Assembly (NCBI GenBank): GCA_029721435.1
Contig: CM056576.1
Span: 62,205,876-62,269,875, forward strand
Length of the DNA: 64,000 nt
Source of the DNA: Gymnothorax reevesii
Taxonomy: Eukaryota > Chordata > Actinopteri > Anguilliformes > Muraenidae
Direction: 5' to 3'
Positions 11,291 to 22,760 of the stretch are shown here, in pieces; position 1 is the first letter of the stretch; every line of letters starts with the position of its first letter. A model generated the notes under the pieces. That model was not told where the DNA came from and did not search any database. It saw only the letters and a program-made list of their open reading frames with translations. The position numbers and the translations under genes were made by a program.

Positions 11291-12540
11291 TGCTGTGAGT
11301 GAATGCAGTTAAAATGGAATGCAATACATTTCTAGGAGCCTCAGCAAAATGAATCGTCTCATGTCTCAGTCTTCATTTGGGTTTCATTTTTACGAGGTCC
11401 ACATGTACAGTAGGTCTTCGTAAAAGCATTACATGTGCTATGCATTATGTTAATCCTTTAAAAAAAAAAAAAAGATTACACGGCACATTCATAGTTTTAC
11501 AGGGTCTCAGGGAAATCTCAAAAAATATGCAGTGATGGTGGACCTCCCTTTGAAATTGGGAGGAAAGTCGAGCTTGTCCATCTCCTGCTTGCACCTCGCA
11601 GTCCATGGACACGTTTTGCCAATCCATGGGAACGGTTTGCCAATCTGAGGGAACGGCTTGCCATAAATTCGTGGGTACGGATTTACTTTTTCCCCCCTCA
11701 TCTAACCCTAGGGGGGCTCCACAGGAATGAAATAAGACATCACAGCTCAAATAATGGCCAACAAACAAACAAACAAACAAACAACAAGCATTCCATTCCA
11801 GCTTCGCAACAGTTCTATAAACTTGACTGAATTGCTCATTTTTATGCCCATCTAGTAATTCCATTATTCTGAATTCTTCAAAAGTATTTCATATGACTCG
11901 AAAACCTGGTGTATGGCCAGACCATGTTCACTGCTATTCATTTTGAAAGAACCACGGCCAATGGAGAAATTTGAACACTCGACCGGATCAGAAGTGTAAC
12001 TTCATCACTCAGTTGCAGACTTCCACGTTTATTGGAATAGCTCCCACTGTGCTTTCAAAAACATGAATTCTACAAATGGTGATTATTAATTCACTGAATG
12101 CTGACAATTATCTTTTCTCATGCTAGGTTTTGGATCAAAGCTATCATTATCATACATAGAGAGCCTAGCAAGATCACAGCAACAATTAAGATGTTTTGTA
12201 GTCACGTGCACACATTAGTCCAAACCAAAAGTTGATTTCCTCACTTAGCTGGCTCATACAAAGGTAACCTAGTTAGCAAATGCTAACGTAATCCTACTCC
12301 TTAAATGACCCTGCGGGCCTTCTAATTTCCCGGAGCTCACCAAAACATTCTTTCTTTTGCAAAATACGTCAAATAGTTGACTTGACCGCACAATGTTTTT
12401 CACATCTCCACGACAAGTAAGTTTTGATTTTGAAAACTGAGAATTCCAATGATGTCTTACCTCACTGACAGCATCAGCTTATCCGACTCCATAGAAAGAG
12501 TTAACAGCAACAGATGCCAAATGCAAATGTCACTCTAAGA
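11291..12540. other. No gene recognised
   Basis: Low-complexity features dominate: an A run at 11460-11473 and a CAAA tetranucleotide run at 11760-11785. The 139-codon minus frame at 11445-11864 owes part of its length to that run and shows no domain. A dispersed repeat lies at 11925-12060. Confidence 0.4.
11925..12060 (+). repeat. Dispersed repeat, copy 1
   Basis: The blocks GTTCACTGCTATTCATTTTG, ACGGCCAATG, AACACTC, TAACTTC and CCACTGTGCTTTC recur in order at 48825-48985. Sequence identity is high over the first 50 bp and falls later. The family is unknown. Confidence 0.6.
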
Positions 12541-12904
12541 ATCAAATCTAGTGATTTTATTTGCTTATTTGTATATAAAACAATACAACATTGTCATCAA
12601 TATCCCTGCCCTCCATTGGAAGTTTTTGAACACAATCATGACTGGTAACAAACAAAAAATTTTATTCATCTCGGTTAAGTAGTTTCTGAGAACACTTGAA
12701 CCCTACTTAGCCAGAAGGATGGATGGATAGACGGACAAGCTTCTTTACAACATCCATCGCTCCATTTTGTGGTGGGGGTGCATAAAGAGAGGGATTAACA
12801 CACCCATTAAAAAAAGTTGGGGAGTTACTGCAAAAAAAACAAAACTTCAGCTATTCTTCAAAGTAAGGCAGAAAGTCTTTATTTGAGCATGTGATATAGT
12901 CATA
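12541..12904. repeat. Tail of a decayed non-autonomous repeat
   Basis: The block GGATGGATGGATAGACGGAC is followed by a small imperfect inverted repeat and TTTGTGGTGGGGGTGCATAA. This repeats the architecture seen at 20.2, 24.4, 25.4, 29.4 and 47.6 kb: a physiology-like AT-rich body, a GACGGAC run, then a terminal hairpin. The 5' end was not found. Confidence 0.35.
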
Positions 12905-13620
12905 AACGGCATATTATTACATCCCCAAATGCCGAATGGCGTTCCGGGGATATTATGTTTTTGGTCCGACTGCCGCCGCCCTACGTGTTAATGCGATAAC
13001 TTCAGTAATATTTCAATTAGACATTTCAAATTTTGCATATAAGTAAGTATCAAAGAGGAAGAACTGATTCGATTTTGGACTATTTACGATTTCTAGATTG
13101 GCCACCAGGGGCCAAAAACTGAAAAAAAAAAAAAAAAAAAATCACTGTTTTTATCATATCTCTGGAATTTTTGTCCGATTGACCTCAAATCAAGCGCAAA
13201 TGAAAGGTCATGACCTGCGGATGAGTCCCAAGGTGATATTATACCTGCTTGGTTCAAAATTTTGACACAAGGTGGAGCTTTGTCACAAAATTCACCATTT
13301 TTGCCATATCTTTGGAACTATTTGTCCAATTGACATGAAACTATGTGCAACTGCAAGGTCATGACCTCATGCGTCACATAATAACATCATACCTGTATGG
13401 TTCAATATTTTGCCAGCAGGTGGCGTTTTATGATGGAAATTACCATTTTGCCCATATCTTCAGAACCATTTGTCCGATTGACCTGAAATTAAGTTCAAAT
13501 GAAAGGTCATGACCTGAGGGGCTTTATATTGTAATGGGTCTATTGAAGGATTGGGGAATTGGAGGATTGGGGGCATTCGGGGATATACCCCTAGCCGTCG
13601 CCTCCGACGGCATAAGCCAA
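12905..13620 (+). repeat. Tandem-structured non-autonomous repeat, copy A
   Basis: The element starts with a palindrome (CCCCAAATGCC...GGCGTTCCGGGG, 12923-12949). It contains three diverged internal units of about 115-160 bp, each with CATATCT, TTTGTCCRATTGAC and AAGGTCATGACCT. It ends with GGGGATATACCCC and a 7-bp stem hairpin GCCGTCG/CGACGGC at 13594-13611. A second copy lies at 29.89-30.53 kb. It codes for nothing. Frames at 13460-13699 and 13551-13976 partly overlap it and are chance frames. Confidence 0.65.
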
Positions 13621-14259
13621 GTTCAAAATATGCTGTTGTAGACAGCAAAAATGTTTTATATTTTAAAATATTAATGGATCTCACAGTGCATATAGACATT
13701 TACAATAATGACACATTACTCCCCAACAGAGGACAGAGTTGTCAAGTCCCACATTTCACCATTCTGTATACCAGTGCTCTCAAAGCACGCACCATGCATG
13801 CTGGGTTAACTGGATGGCACAGTGCTACACTCAGCACAGCACTCATGGCTGCAGCTAACCTAAACCCAGACACACAGACGCATGAATGTGACTTCGGAAA
13901 GTTTCCATATTTAGTGCTTGTTTGCTCCAAGGCAATTGTTCCCTTTGACCTACCAGAGACATTTCCTCCCAAGTGAGAAACCGGTAATGGAAGTCCATCA
14001 CTTAACTTCACACAATGGAAAAGCAGCTTAACATTCCTTGAGCAAAAATGAATTTTTATGACATTTCTTCTGCAATGCTGCCTAACTTTGGAACATTCCA
14101 CTTAACAGAAGCAACATTTTAATTTGTGCAATCGTTTTCAAACTAGTTGGCATTAGAAATGGTGGTTTCAAACTATTTTTGCAGTACCTTTGCTTTTCAA
14201 ACGTGAAGCAACTCAAGTAATATCAAAGCCTTCAAGCAACATGACTCTATGCAAGAAGA

Positions 14260-14829
14260 CAATGAATCATCGGTTTATTTTTCTTTTTTTTTTCCAATAT
14301 GTAGTGGGCATTGAACTTTGCCAACGCTTTTCTGTAGGCAACTATAATGCCATTACAAAATATTTAGCTTATTTGCCAGCGGATTATTTAGTCAAAAGTT
14401 CAGGCTATTGAATTCAAAGTGAGACACTCAAACTTTAAAATTCTGACAAAGTGCTTTAATACTCATTGTCTGTGCAGCACACAACATAAACAACTGATTA
14501 AATATTAATATAATAAAGTCCATATTAACCTTTTGTGTTGCTGAAACCCATAAGGAAACAAATATAGAGGCCCAGTATAAATTTAACGCCAAACCTTCAA
14601 ATTTAATTAAGCACAGCAAAATTGTTTCAACGGCCATTACATGGGACAATGGTTGGATCAGAGTGGAGGCAGAGGCATAAACACAGGCCAAGGAAGTGAC
14701 ACGTAGATATGGCTGTTTTTAGAAAGCAGAAATAAGTCAATAGGCCTGACAAGAGGCTGCAGAACAGTGGCTTGTTTAACTTTTGACGCAGGGTTGCTGG
14801 CTTCCTCCTCACCATCTGGATCTTTATCC
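14260..14829 (-). other. Possible terminal exon with 3' UTR
   Basis: On the minus strand a pyrimidine-rich tract ending CTGCTTTCAG (plus 14830-14839) precedes a frame of about 56 codons that begins DKDPDGEEEASNPASKVKQA and stops near 14659. About 370 bp further on, an AATAAA lies at plus 14276-14281 on the minus strand. The acidic, charged start after a good acceptor site looks like coding sequence. However, no upstream exon or known family was recognised, so this could be chance. Frames at 14428-14691 and 14627-14815 are alternatives without support. Confidence 0.25.
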
Positions 14830-14839
14830 TGAAAGCAGA

Positions 14840-16525
14840 AAAACGTTCAACTATCGCTAAGGAACTGCTGTGCGCTCACAAAAATCACAATGCACACTTG
14901 CCTTCCTGCACTCTGTAAAAAGTATTTCGGGAACAATAAAATAAACAGTGCAGCTTTGAAAAGCAGTGAGGGCTGGCAAGATAGATGGATACCATTCATA
15001 CAGAAATATGAAATGTAACAAAGAATATTGTCCAGCATTGTGGAGGTGATCGAACAATCCTAACAGTGGATGGTTGAATCACATTTTCCAAGAATGAATA
15101 ACATTCTTTTTTGTTTCCAAAAATGTTTCAGCCATGTTCCCCCCGACCCTGGTGCAAAGTACACCCTAATAAGCCAAATCCTAAACTCAAGATAGACCCC
15201 TTCTGCAAACACCTTAATCCATTAATTCACAGGTCTATATAAACTACAATTCTGAGAACATCAATATCTAAGAAATTAATGACAAAACATGGACCAGATT
15301 TTTCATTCTTGAGCAAAACAAGAAATAAAATTGTCTTCACTTGACAAAATACCAAACTAAGGCAAAGAAAACTTTTGCACAGTGTGCAGGGAAAATAAGT
15401 TGGATCAATCCATGTGAACTCATGGCGATCATCTGATATTTTCATGATATTAGTTCATAAGATACCTTGGGATATTTTATGAAGCCATGCCAATTTTCAG
15501 TTGTGAAGTCTTTCTAGTTTTTGAGATATAAGCCCTCAAAGCGTGGACCCATCACCCCTTTTTTTGACACAGATTTCATTTCCCGTAAAATTTGGAGCTT
15601 AATATCTCAATAACTATTCAAGACCTCCTCATGAAATTTGGTGGGTGATCAGACTTCTACCCAGGCTTTCAGGATATGACACGATGAACAATATACTTTT
15701 CAAGTTTATTTTGTGAACGTGTAACACGTTTGCGCAGTTATGGACTCCTGCGGACATGAAGCTGTTCTATTTATGCACGCTGTTACACTATTCTATCAAT
15801 AGGTGGCACACCCAAAACGGTTATTAAATATTCCCAAGGAAGCAGGGTCTGCTACCGATTTAGAATATGGAGGAGTGAAGTCCCAGCCAAGCCTGTTGTG
15901 CAAACTGCCTATTATACTTGCCCAAAGCATCTATCCAGCAGTTAATAAAAATTGCGACAGAAAAACAATGTTGTCCTTTGTTGCAACCATATCAGCTATA
16001 ATAGGTCAAAGGTATCTCAATTTAGTAAAAAAAAAAAATCAGTTTTCTGAAACATAAATTCAACATGGTATTGGTACTATATCATTCTACAATCAATAAC
16101 AGTCATCAGATATTTCAAACACATGATTCCCTGCCATTGATTTACATGTAGATTCATACCACAAAAAATTCAGTGGTTCCTTATGTTCTCATACAATCGC
16201 TCATCGAGTCACTCTAATGCTTGCTCAGGCTTATCTGTGTTTTAGTTCACGTGGGCGTGAAATCGGTAATTATCTATTAATTGACACTCTTTTTATCCAA
16301 TTCCAGACAGTATAAACTTTCCACAGTAATTGAAAGACTTTGATTGGACCCTCAGAAAAGTATTTAAACCCTTGCATAACAGCAAGTTAGGTGTATTCTC
16401 TGAACTGTGTGCTTGGTGAATGACAAGTACAAAGAAAAAAAAAATGACTTCAAAAACCAACCCAGAAGTAACTAGGTTACATTTACGAGATGACAAATGT
16501 GATAGTGAGATGGATATAATGGGAG
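14840..16525. other. No gene recognised
   Basis: AT-rich sequence with short frames only. Phrases at 15590-15680 (ATTTGGTGGGTGATC) resemble bodies of the non-autonomous repeats elsewhere in the window, so a decayed copy is possible. An 84-codon frame at 15803-16057 has no motif. Confidence 0.35.
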
Positions 16526-16529
16526 TTAT

Positions 16530-16640
16530 TCTAAATGGACCAGTACTGGAGGGTTCCTTGTACTCGAAAGCTCTGTAGCTCAGTTTATCTGGAGGAGGAC
16601 TTCAATGTTGGAGTTTTTCTTCATTTTGAGTGAGCACAAT
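16530..16640 (+). repeat. Dispersed repeat, copy 2
   Basis: Second copy of the repeat at 8930-9130, with the same order of blocks. It ends directly at the left terminal repeat of the Tc1 element that begins near 16643. Confidence 0.6.
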
Positions 16641-16642
16641 GT

Positions 16643-18348
16643 TCAACCCTAATTCCAAAATAGTTGGGACAAAGTGTAAATTGTGAATAAAAACCTCACC
16701 CACCAGTATTTTATTCACAATAGAACAGCGATAACATTGCAAATTTTGAAAATGAGAAATTTTACAATTTTATCCACAAAATGAGCTCATTTCAAATTTT
16801 ATGGCTGCTACAGGTCTCAAAAAAGTTGAAACAGGGGCCTGTTTACCATGATGTAGCATCCCCTCTTGTTTATAACACAGAGTGGAGGCGTCTGGGCATT
16901 GAGGAGACAAGTTTCTTGAGTCTAGCCTTTGGAATTTGATCCCACTCTTTTCATACAGGTTTCCAGCTGCTGGAGAGTTTTGGGTCCCCTTTGACGGACT
17001 TTTCGTTTAATTATGCGCTAAATGTTCTCAATCAGTGAACTATCAGGACTGCAAGCAGGCCAGTTTAGCACACGGACTCTTCTACCATGAAGCCATGCTG
17101 TTGTAATACCTGCAGTATGTGGTTTTGCATTGTCCTGCTGAAATACACAAGGCCTTCCCTGGAATAGATGTCGTCTGGAGGGGAGCATATGTTGCTCTAA
17201 AACCTTCATATACACACCTTTTAGCATTCATGGTGCTTTTTAAAACATGCTAGTGTCCCACACCATATGCACTAATGCATCCCCATACCATCAGAGTTGC
17301 TGGCTTTTGAACTGGTCTTTCTCCTCTTTAGCTTGGAGGACATGACACCCATGGTTTTTAACAAGAATGTCAAATTTGGACTCGTCTGACCACAGGCCAC
17401 TTACAGTTACAGTTACACTTACAGTTACAGGTACAGTTCATTTTAAATGAGCCTTGGCCCACAGAACACGGCAGTGCTTCTAAATCATGCTCAACAATGG
17501 CTTCCTTTTTGCATGATCGAGTTTTAGGTGGCATCTGTGGATGGCACAGTGGACTGTGTTTACAGACAGTGGTTTCTTGAAGTATTCCTGGGTCCATTTA
17601 GTAATGTCAATGACAGGATCATGCTAGTGAGTGATGCAGTGGCGTTTGAGGGCCCGAATATCACAGGCATCCAGTAAAGGTCTTCAGCCTTGTCCATTAT
17701 GCAGTGAGATTTTTTCCAGTTTCTCTGAATCTTTTGATTATGTTATGCACCGTCAATGATGAAAGCTTCAAAGCCTTTGCAATTTGACGTTGAGGAACAT
17801 TGATTTTAAAGTACTCCACAATTTTTTTTACACAAGCCCTCACAGGTTGGAGATTCTCTGGCAATATTCACATCGGAGAGACTCAGCCTCTCTAAGACAT
17901 CCCTTTTAAAGTCAATCATGTTACACACCTGATGCCAGTAAACATAATTACTTGCTGAATGTTCTTTCAGCTGATTCTCTTTTATATTAATAGCTTTCAG
18001 CCCTTTTTTGCCAGTGTCTCAAACAAGAATGGAACCAAATTCCAATGGCTGAACTTAAACTTGTCTGCTCAATGCCCAGATGCCTCCACTCTGTGTTAAA
18101 AAGAAGAGGGGATGCTAGACCATGGTTAACAGGGCCCCGTCTCAACTTTGAGACCTGTTGCAGCCAGAAAATTTGAAATAAGCGCATTTTGTGGACAAAA
18201 ATGTAAAATGTCTCCGTTTCAACATCTGAAATGTTATCTACGTCCTTTCGTAAATAACATATTGGCTCATCTGATTTGAAAGTGACTGCATTTTGACTTT
18301 ATTCACAATTTACACTTCATCCCAACTATTTTGGGATTCGGGTAGTAC
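16643..18348 (-). mobile_element. Tc1-like transposon with both terminal repeats
   Basis: The left end reads CAACCCTAATTCCAAAATAG and the right end, inverted, reads TACTACCCGAATCCCAAAAT. Both continue with a GTAAATTGTGAATAAA phrase, giving terminal repeats of about 50 bp. The length of 1.7 kb is normal for the family. The target TA is visible only at the right end. The transposase gene is on the minus strand and broken. A deleted sibling in plus orientation lies at 35547-36874. A small (ACAGTT)n expansion at 17401-17440 interrupts the gene. Confidence 0.85.
16990..17900 (-). pseudogene. Tc1 transposase pseudogene
   Basis: Minus-strand frames carry the end of the gene at 17018-17227, with VFQQDNAKPHT (second catalytic Asp) and NWPACSPDSSLIENI (third acidic residue Glu). 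The first motif (WSDES) lies near 17375-17390, beside an (ACAGTT)n expansion. The N-terminal helix-turn-helix part lies near 17700-17850. Several frameshifts and stops separate these pieces. Confidence 0.75.
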
Positions 18349-18532
18349 AAATAGTCATCATCCCACTACCTACAACATCACTGGTTTCCAAGAGAAAGCT
18401 ATGGGCACATCTACTCTCTGCTATACATGCACAAAAAAAAGTGATGAACACAGGGCTTAAGGCAATAATTTGAAATTTTTGCCATCCTCACTGCAAGGAC
18501 AACTGGCTTCAGCATTATAATAATGATACGAA

Positions 18533-20285
18533 CTAGAGACACTCCTGAAGTGCAAACCCCCGCCTAGGCAGCACAGCCCAAATCTTGGTGAGTGACAGCA
18601 AAGTTCAGTTATCGTGTGTCATACGATTTCAAGATGGCTGCCGTGCAGTGGCGTGCACAGACATTATGGGGGGCAAGTGCTCAGGGGGGAGGGGGAGGGC
18701 ACTTTGCACACGTGGAACATGTTATTATAGTGTGCGATTAAAAAAATAAAATAAACAGTACACGCACATGTTCAATGCAATTCATGACTACTGTCATTCA
18801 TCACAAGAAGGCACATGGGTAGCCTTTATGGGGATATTTTTCTCAGGCAATGAGGAACTGCCTGATTCTTCTTTGTGTTCATTTATGTTGCCTAACAAAA
18901 CCTACACAAAAGAAAACGTTCAGCTTAACAGATAGGTTTGCAAAGTCGACCAACATTGTTTGTGGTGGTCGTCCTCACGTTATCTATCATTGTTTGGGCT
19001 ATAGCATTAAACTAGCTAATCAGGTGACCAGTCTGCAAAAAAATGCTCAGTTGTTTGGTGCTGTATGAGCAGTGGCGTACCATCAGATGCCAGGAAGGCC
19101 TTCAGTAACATCACCCTTTCCCGGATAATTGCTCTTAAACTGTTTGCGATCAGGTTTGATAATTAACTGTTTGACTGTTAATCAAACAGAATAGCCACCA
19201 CCAATGCGTGACACGTAATGATTGAGAAATGGTAATTACAAAGCGATTGCCTGTTGGCTATATTAATATAATTGATGTGAATCCGCAAGGATGACAACTT
19301 GCAAAAAATCCGAAACTTTCGCGGACTTCACTGCAATTATTTTCGTCTTCACTCAGCTGTGCTTCTTACCTAACAACGCACTTTAGCTGTCACATTCAGA
19401 GTATATAGAACGGATTCTCATGGCTAATTGCTCAATGAACGTCGCGAATTAATTTACGCAAATTCAGAAATTATACAGACGTAGGCTATTGATATTTTTT
19501 TCCGTAGCCATTGGTGTGACGAAGTAAGTTAAACGCTGTATAATTTCGTAGAGCAATGTATAACACGGCTTTCAAAAACAAGTTAGATTCTCGTCGGTTC
19601 CTCTAATCAGTCTGAGCAACGGTTGCTAATCGGGGAGGTAAACTGCGAGAGGTGTCTGTCACTAAGAAGTGAAAGGTGAGGTTATTGCTGGCCCTGTGTT
19701 TCTGCCGACGGACCGTCACTGTGTATGAGACATGCTACTGCACAACAAAATGATTACAGGTTGGGCTTGGAGGGCAAACTGTACGATTTCACTTTATCTG
19801 TGTGTTACTTGGCTGGTGGGGCACAAGACCGTGGCTTCCAGCAGCGCATCTATATGCACTGCGCGCGTGTTCACGTGACAAAGGAAGAGAGGTCGGAAGT
19901 GCGTGAGGAGGTGGCCCATTTCGGAGCATTTTTTTCAGTAGTTTTTAATCATACAGCTTTTCTAAAAGATCATTTCAATTAATATTATAATAATCATAAA
20001 AAAACGAAATTTCAAAAGGGCACTTTCATTGATAAAGGGCAAAGGGGCAAGTGCTGTAGAACCACCTAGCGTCTATTTGTGCACGCCACTGCTGCCGTGG
20101 TAGCCATATTGTTTGACTGATTGTGTTCTAAATCAATAGTTTCCCTGATGAAATAATGACCCACACACAAAATTTCAGAGATATTCATTCCATACTTTGA
20201 GTTGAATTATCTTGTTTACAAACAGACAGACAGACAAGCCGCACAGATCACATAGCCGCCTGCCAACTTCATTTGGCGGAGGTAA
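18533..20285 (-). mobile_element. Helitron-like element split by a hAT element
   Basis: On the minus strand the element begins TTACCTCCGCC with a palindrome (plus 20257-20283), continues with a TCTGTCTGTCTG run, and ends in a small hairpin (GCACT/AGTGT) followed by CTAG at plus 18533-18536 and a T. Without the internal hAT (18646-20091 plus duplicated 8 bp) it is about 300 bp. The same terminal plan occurs at 33998-34548 and 55386-55677. CTAG after a hairpin and a T at the 3' side agree with Helitron or Helentron ends. It codes for nothing. Confidence 0.5.
18646..20091. mobile_element. hAT element with exact 8-bp target duplication
   Basis: The left end is CAGTGGCGTGCACAGACATT and the right end, inverted, is CAGTGGCGTGCACAAATAGA. 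The 8 bp before (18638-18645) and after (20092-20099) are both CTGCCGTG, the duplication size of hAT transposons. Subterminal blocks on both sides include GGGCAAGTGC. No transposase reading frame was recognised inside; frames at 18850-19068 and 19725-19982 show no hAT domain. It is therefore a non-autonomous copy. A second hAT-like start (CAGTGGCGTACCATCAG) at 19071 has no visible partner. Confidence 0.85.
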
Positions 20286-20289
20286 AAAT

Positions 20290-20790
20290 AATAATCATAT
20301 ATATAGCACCTTTCATGCAAAAATGCAGCTCAAAGTGCTTCACATGCAAGAATTAAATCAACACAGTTAGAGGTGAAAAGACAGGACAATTTAAGAACAA
20401 ATCATACAGAAGACGGAGAGGGTCAAATCATACAGAATTAAAATAATTAAGACAGAGATAAAATGGAAGGATGAGAACAATTAAATAGTAAAAAATAAAT
20501 AATACAATAAAATAATAAGACAAAAGAGGGAGAATATATTTGTTCAATCTCAAGCTAATTACTTCAAAATGGTGATCAAAACTTTGCATGTGTTTACCAA
20601 TTCCAGCAGCCCCAGTAGCAAGTGAGCTGGACCTACCAAGGTGAACCAGAGACAGTTTGAGAAACGCCTCAATTCTAAGCAACCGTGAGCAAACGTTCCA
20701 TCGTGGATTTCCGTGCAGCAGATTATGGTTACTAATCCAACAAGTGGAGCTAATAGTGCTGCTGTTGCCATTCTGATTCATTAACCCCTT
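20290..20790. repeat. Unassigned dispersed repeat
   Basis: The start (ATATAGCACCTTTCATGC, CTCAAAGTGCTTCACATG) matches a phrase I know as common in fish interspersed repeats. The following part has minus frames of 117 and 70 codons without domains. The boundaries are uncertain. Confidence 0.35.
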
Positions 20791-21537
20791 TATGCAAGTA
20801 CCTCAAATAGCCAATCTTGTCTACAAGTTTGTGACCCCAATTTAAGGCTTCAATACTCAGGATTTTAGTGTCAGAGACTGAAAAAAATGATTTCAATGCA
20901 CCAAAACATTTGAAACCTTATTTCCGTTTAGTTTCATAGCTTCAGGAGAAAACAAGTTATGCAAGTACAAATAAACTGAAAATTCAACACTGAAGTACTT
21001 TTGCAATGAAATACTAAAAACAAAAAATAGCTGGATCATAAAATCATAGACCAGAAGTATAGAACATCTGAGGGTCAATAATCTGGGTGTTAGAGCTACT
21101 GATTATCTGTGAAGACAAAAGTTGCCCCCTACCTCCCAAACAGCCAAAAAAGAAGATTTTTTTCTTTGGTGGGAATAATGTAGTAAGAAGCATTACAATG
21201 CGCCAAGCAACGAAGTATAAAAATTGTGCAAATAATGTAATAAAGAAAAAATAAAGACAAGGGTATTTAAACTAGAGTATTAGGTTACAGATGGTCAATT
21301 CTAACAAATGGGTAAGTCAGCGGACCACGTGCAAGCAACAAATACATGAGCCCATTCCCAAATGATCCATAAAAAGGAGGTTGAGCAATGTTAATGTTGC
21401 TCAACGTTAATCCTGGATTAAAAACTTTGTATGTGAAAAGTCATGATGCCACAATTTACACAACAAAACAGGAATAAGGCAATTGGAATTCTGATGGCTG
21501 GAGTGAGTGCAGCCAGAGTTGCAGCACAGTGCACTGT
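20791..21537. other. No gene recognised
   Basis: AT-rich, only short frames, no terminal repeats or motifs seen. Confidence 0.4.
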
Positions 21538-21644
21538 TTAAAGGGGACCTATTATGCTGATCCTTCTTTTAACACATATCAGTAATGTTATAATGTTGGT
21601 TGTCGAGACTCCACGTCTGAGAAGTTTCTAAACATAGATACAGG
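21538..21644 (+). mobile_element. T2/Kolobok-like MITE end
   Basis: TTAAAGGGGACCTATTATGC at 21538 fits the TTAAAGGRR terminus of T2-type elements and a well-known fish repeat start. It is cut after about 100 bp by the next MITE. No right end was found. Confidence 0.45.
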
Positions 21645-22090
21645 GGTTTTCATGGGTAGTTTTCCTCAATCTGATTGAAATCGATCTGAATAAGCGAATC
21701 TGATTTGATCAGTATACATGAAGTTTAAGTAAAGAGATCCACGTTCAATCCGCGTTGACATGGCCCCAGCTGATTCCGATTGTATTGTGTTTTTTTACCT
21801 GCGCATTACGTCACGGTGCGTACGTCACTTCACTTACGAGCCTCTTACGTACTAGGGCATGCGCGGACCGAACAATCCTCTTTATCAACGCAATCCGCTC
21901 CACTCAGTTGTTTACATAGAGCATGGAGCGGATTATCAATCGCCGTAGACTACCTCTTACAATCCGATCCGAAATACAATCGGATCCGGGTGAATCAGAT
22001 TGGCTTAGGTGTTTAAATGAGACATTTTGAATCGGATTGACCTTTCAATCTGATTGTAAATAGGATTTTTGTACCCATGTAAATGGGGCC
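21645..22090. mobile_element. MITE with inverted ends
   Basis: The left side (CATGGGTAG...CAATCTGATTGAAA) and the right side, inverted (CATGGGTAC...CAATCAGATTGAAA), form imperfect terminal repeats. The interior has several CGGAT/ATCCG palindromic blocks and no coding frame of note. The superfamily is not determined. No clear target duplication was found. Confidence 0.55.
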
Positions 22091-22189
22091 AATGTGTACC
22101 TCGTTACTCATGAATGATCATCAGGTAGCTCAGTGTGTTGGACTCTCATCAATCCATATTGAGTACAACATAAGGCATTAGGAGTTGTG

Positions 22190-22760
22190 CAAGTACAGTG
22201 GTTGAAATGAAAGAGGGGTTGTCTTCCCTATATAAAGGCATGATAAAAGCCACACAAAACATTTTTAAGTGTCATAATGCCACGTCTGTTGACTGAAAAC
22301 AGAACAGGGCCCTGGGTATGCTAGAGGCGGGAGTAAGTGCCCGGCAAGTGGCTCACCGTTTTGGGTGTAGTACGTCCAACTGGGACAAGCTCTTTTATCA
22401 AGAGTACCCAGACCTCAAACCAGGCAGCAACTCCAGAATGCACAACAGGCAGAGTGGCAACAACTTCAAAGACAACCTAAGACGCCTAGTCAGGTCCATG
22501 AGGAGACGCTGTACTGCCTGTGTGGATGTTCGTGGGGGTCACACCCAATACTGACTGTTCTTTTGAGTTCACTTTTCAATGTGTGTTCCGTTCAGTCTTG
22601 TTGTGATTTTTCATTTTCAACTTGTGCTCGTTATGTTTAATGCATCTGCTTATTATTGTCCAAATCGGCACATTAACACATTTAATTCATCAACGTCAAC
22701 CCACCCAACATATTTGAATTGTTGAAATAAGAAAAGAGTCAAAATTATTTGAATCCAAAT
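22190..22760 (+). mobile_element. Internally deleted Tc1-like transposon
   Basis: The 78-codon frame at 22318-22554 joins a transposase N-terminal helix-turn-helix (MLEAGVSARQVAHRFGCS) to the extreme C-terminus (SMRRRCTACVDVRGGHTQY), skipping the whole catalytic core. The C-terminus matches that of the Tc1 pseudogene at 2-850 (SMRRRC...GGHTRY), so it belongs to the same or a sister family. The copy could only have moved with enzyme supplied elsewhere. Confidence 0.7.

Noticed and set aside
11445..11864. 139-codon minus frame
   Set aside because: It includes a translated CAAA run and a poly-A-derived FFFFFK stretch; no domain and no homology recognised.
13141..13530. Regular repeats suggesting a CRISPR-like array
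   Set aside because: Units are long, diverged and contiguous without unique spacers, in a vertebrate context.
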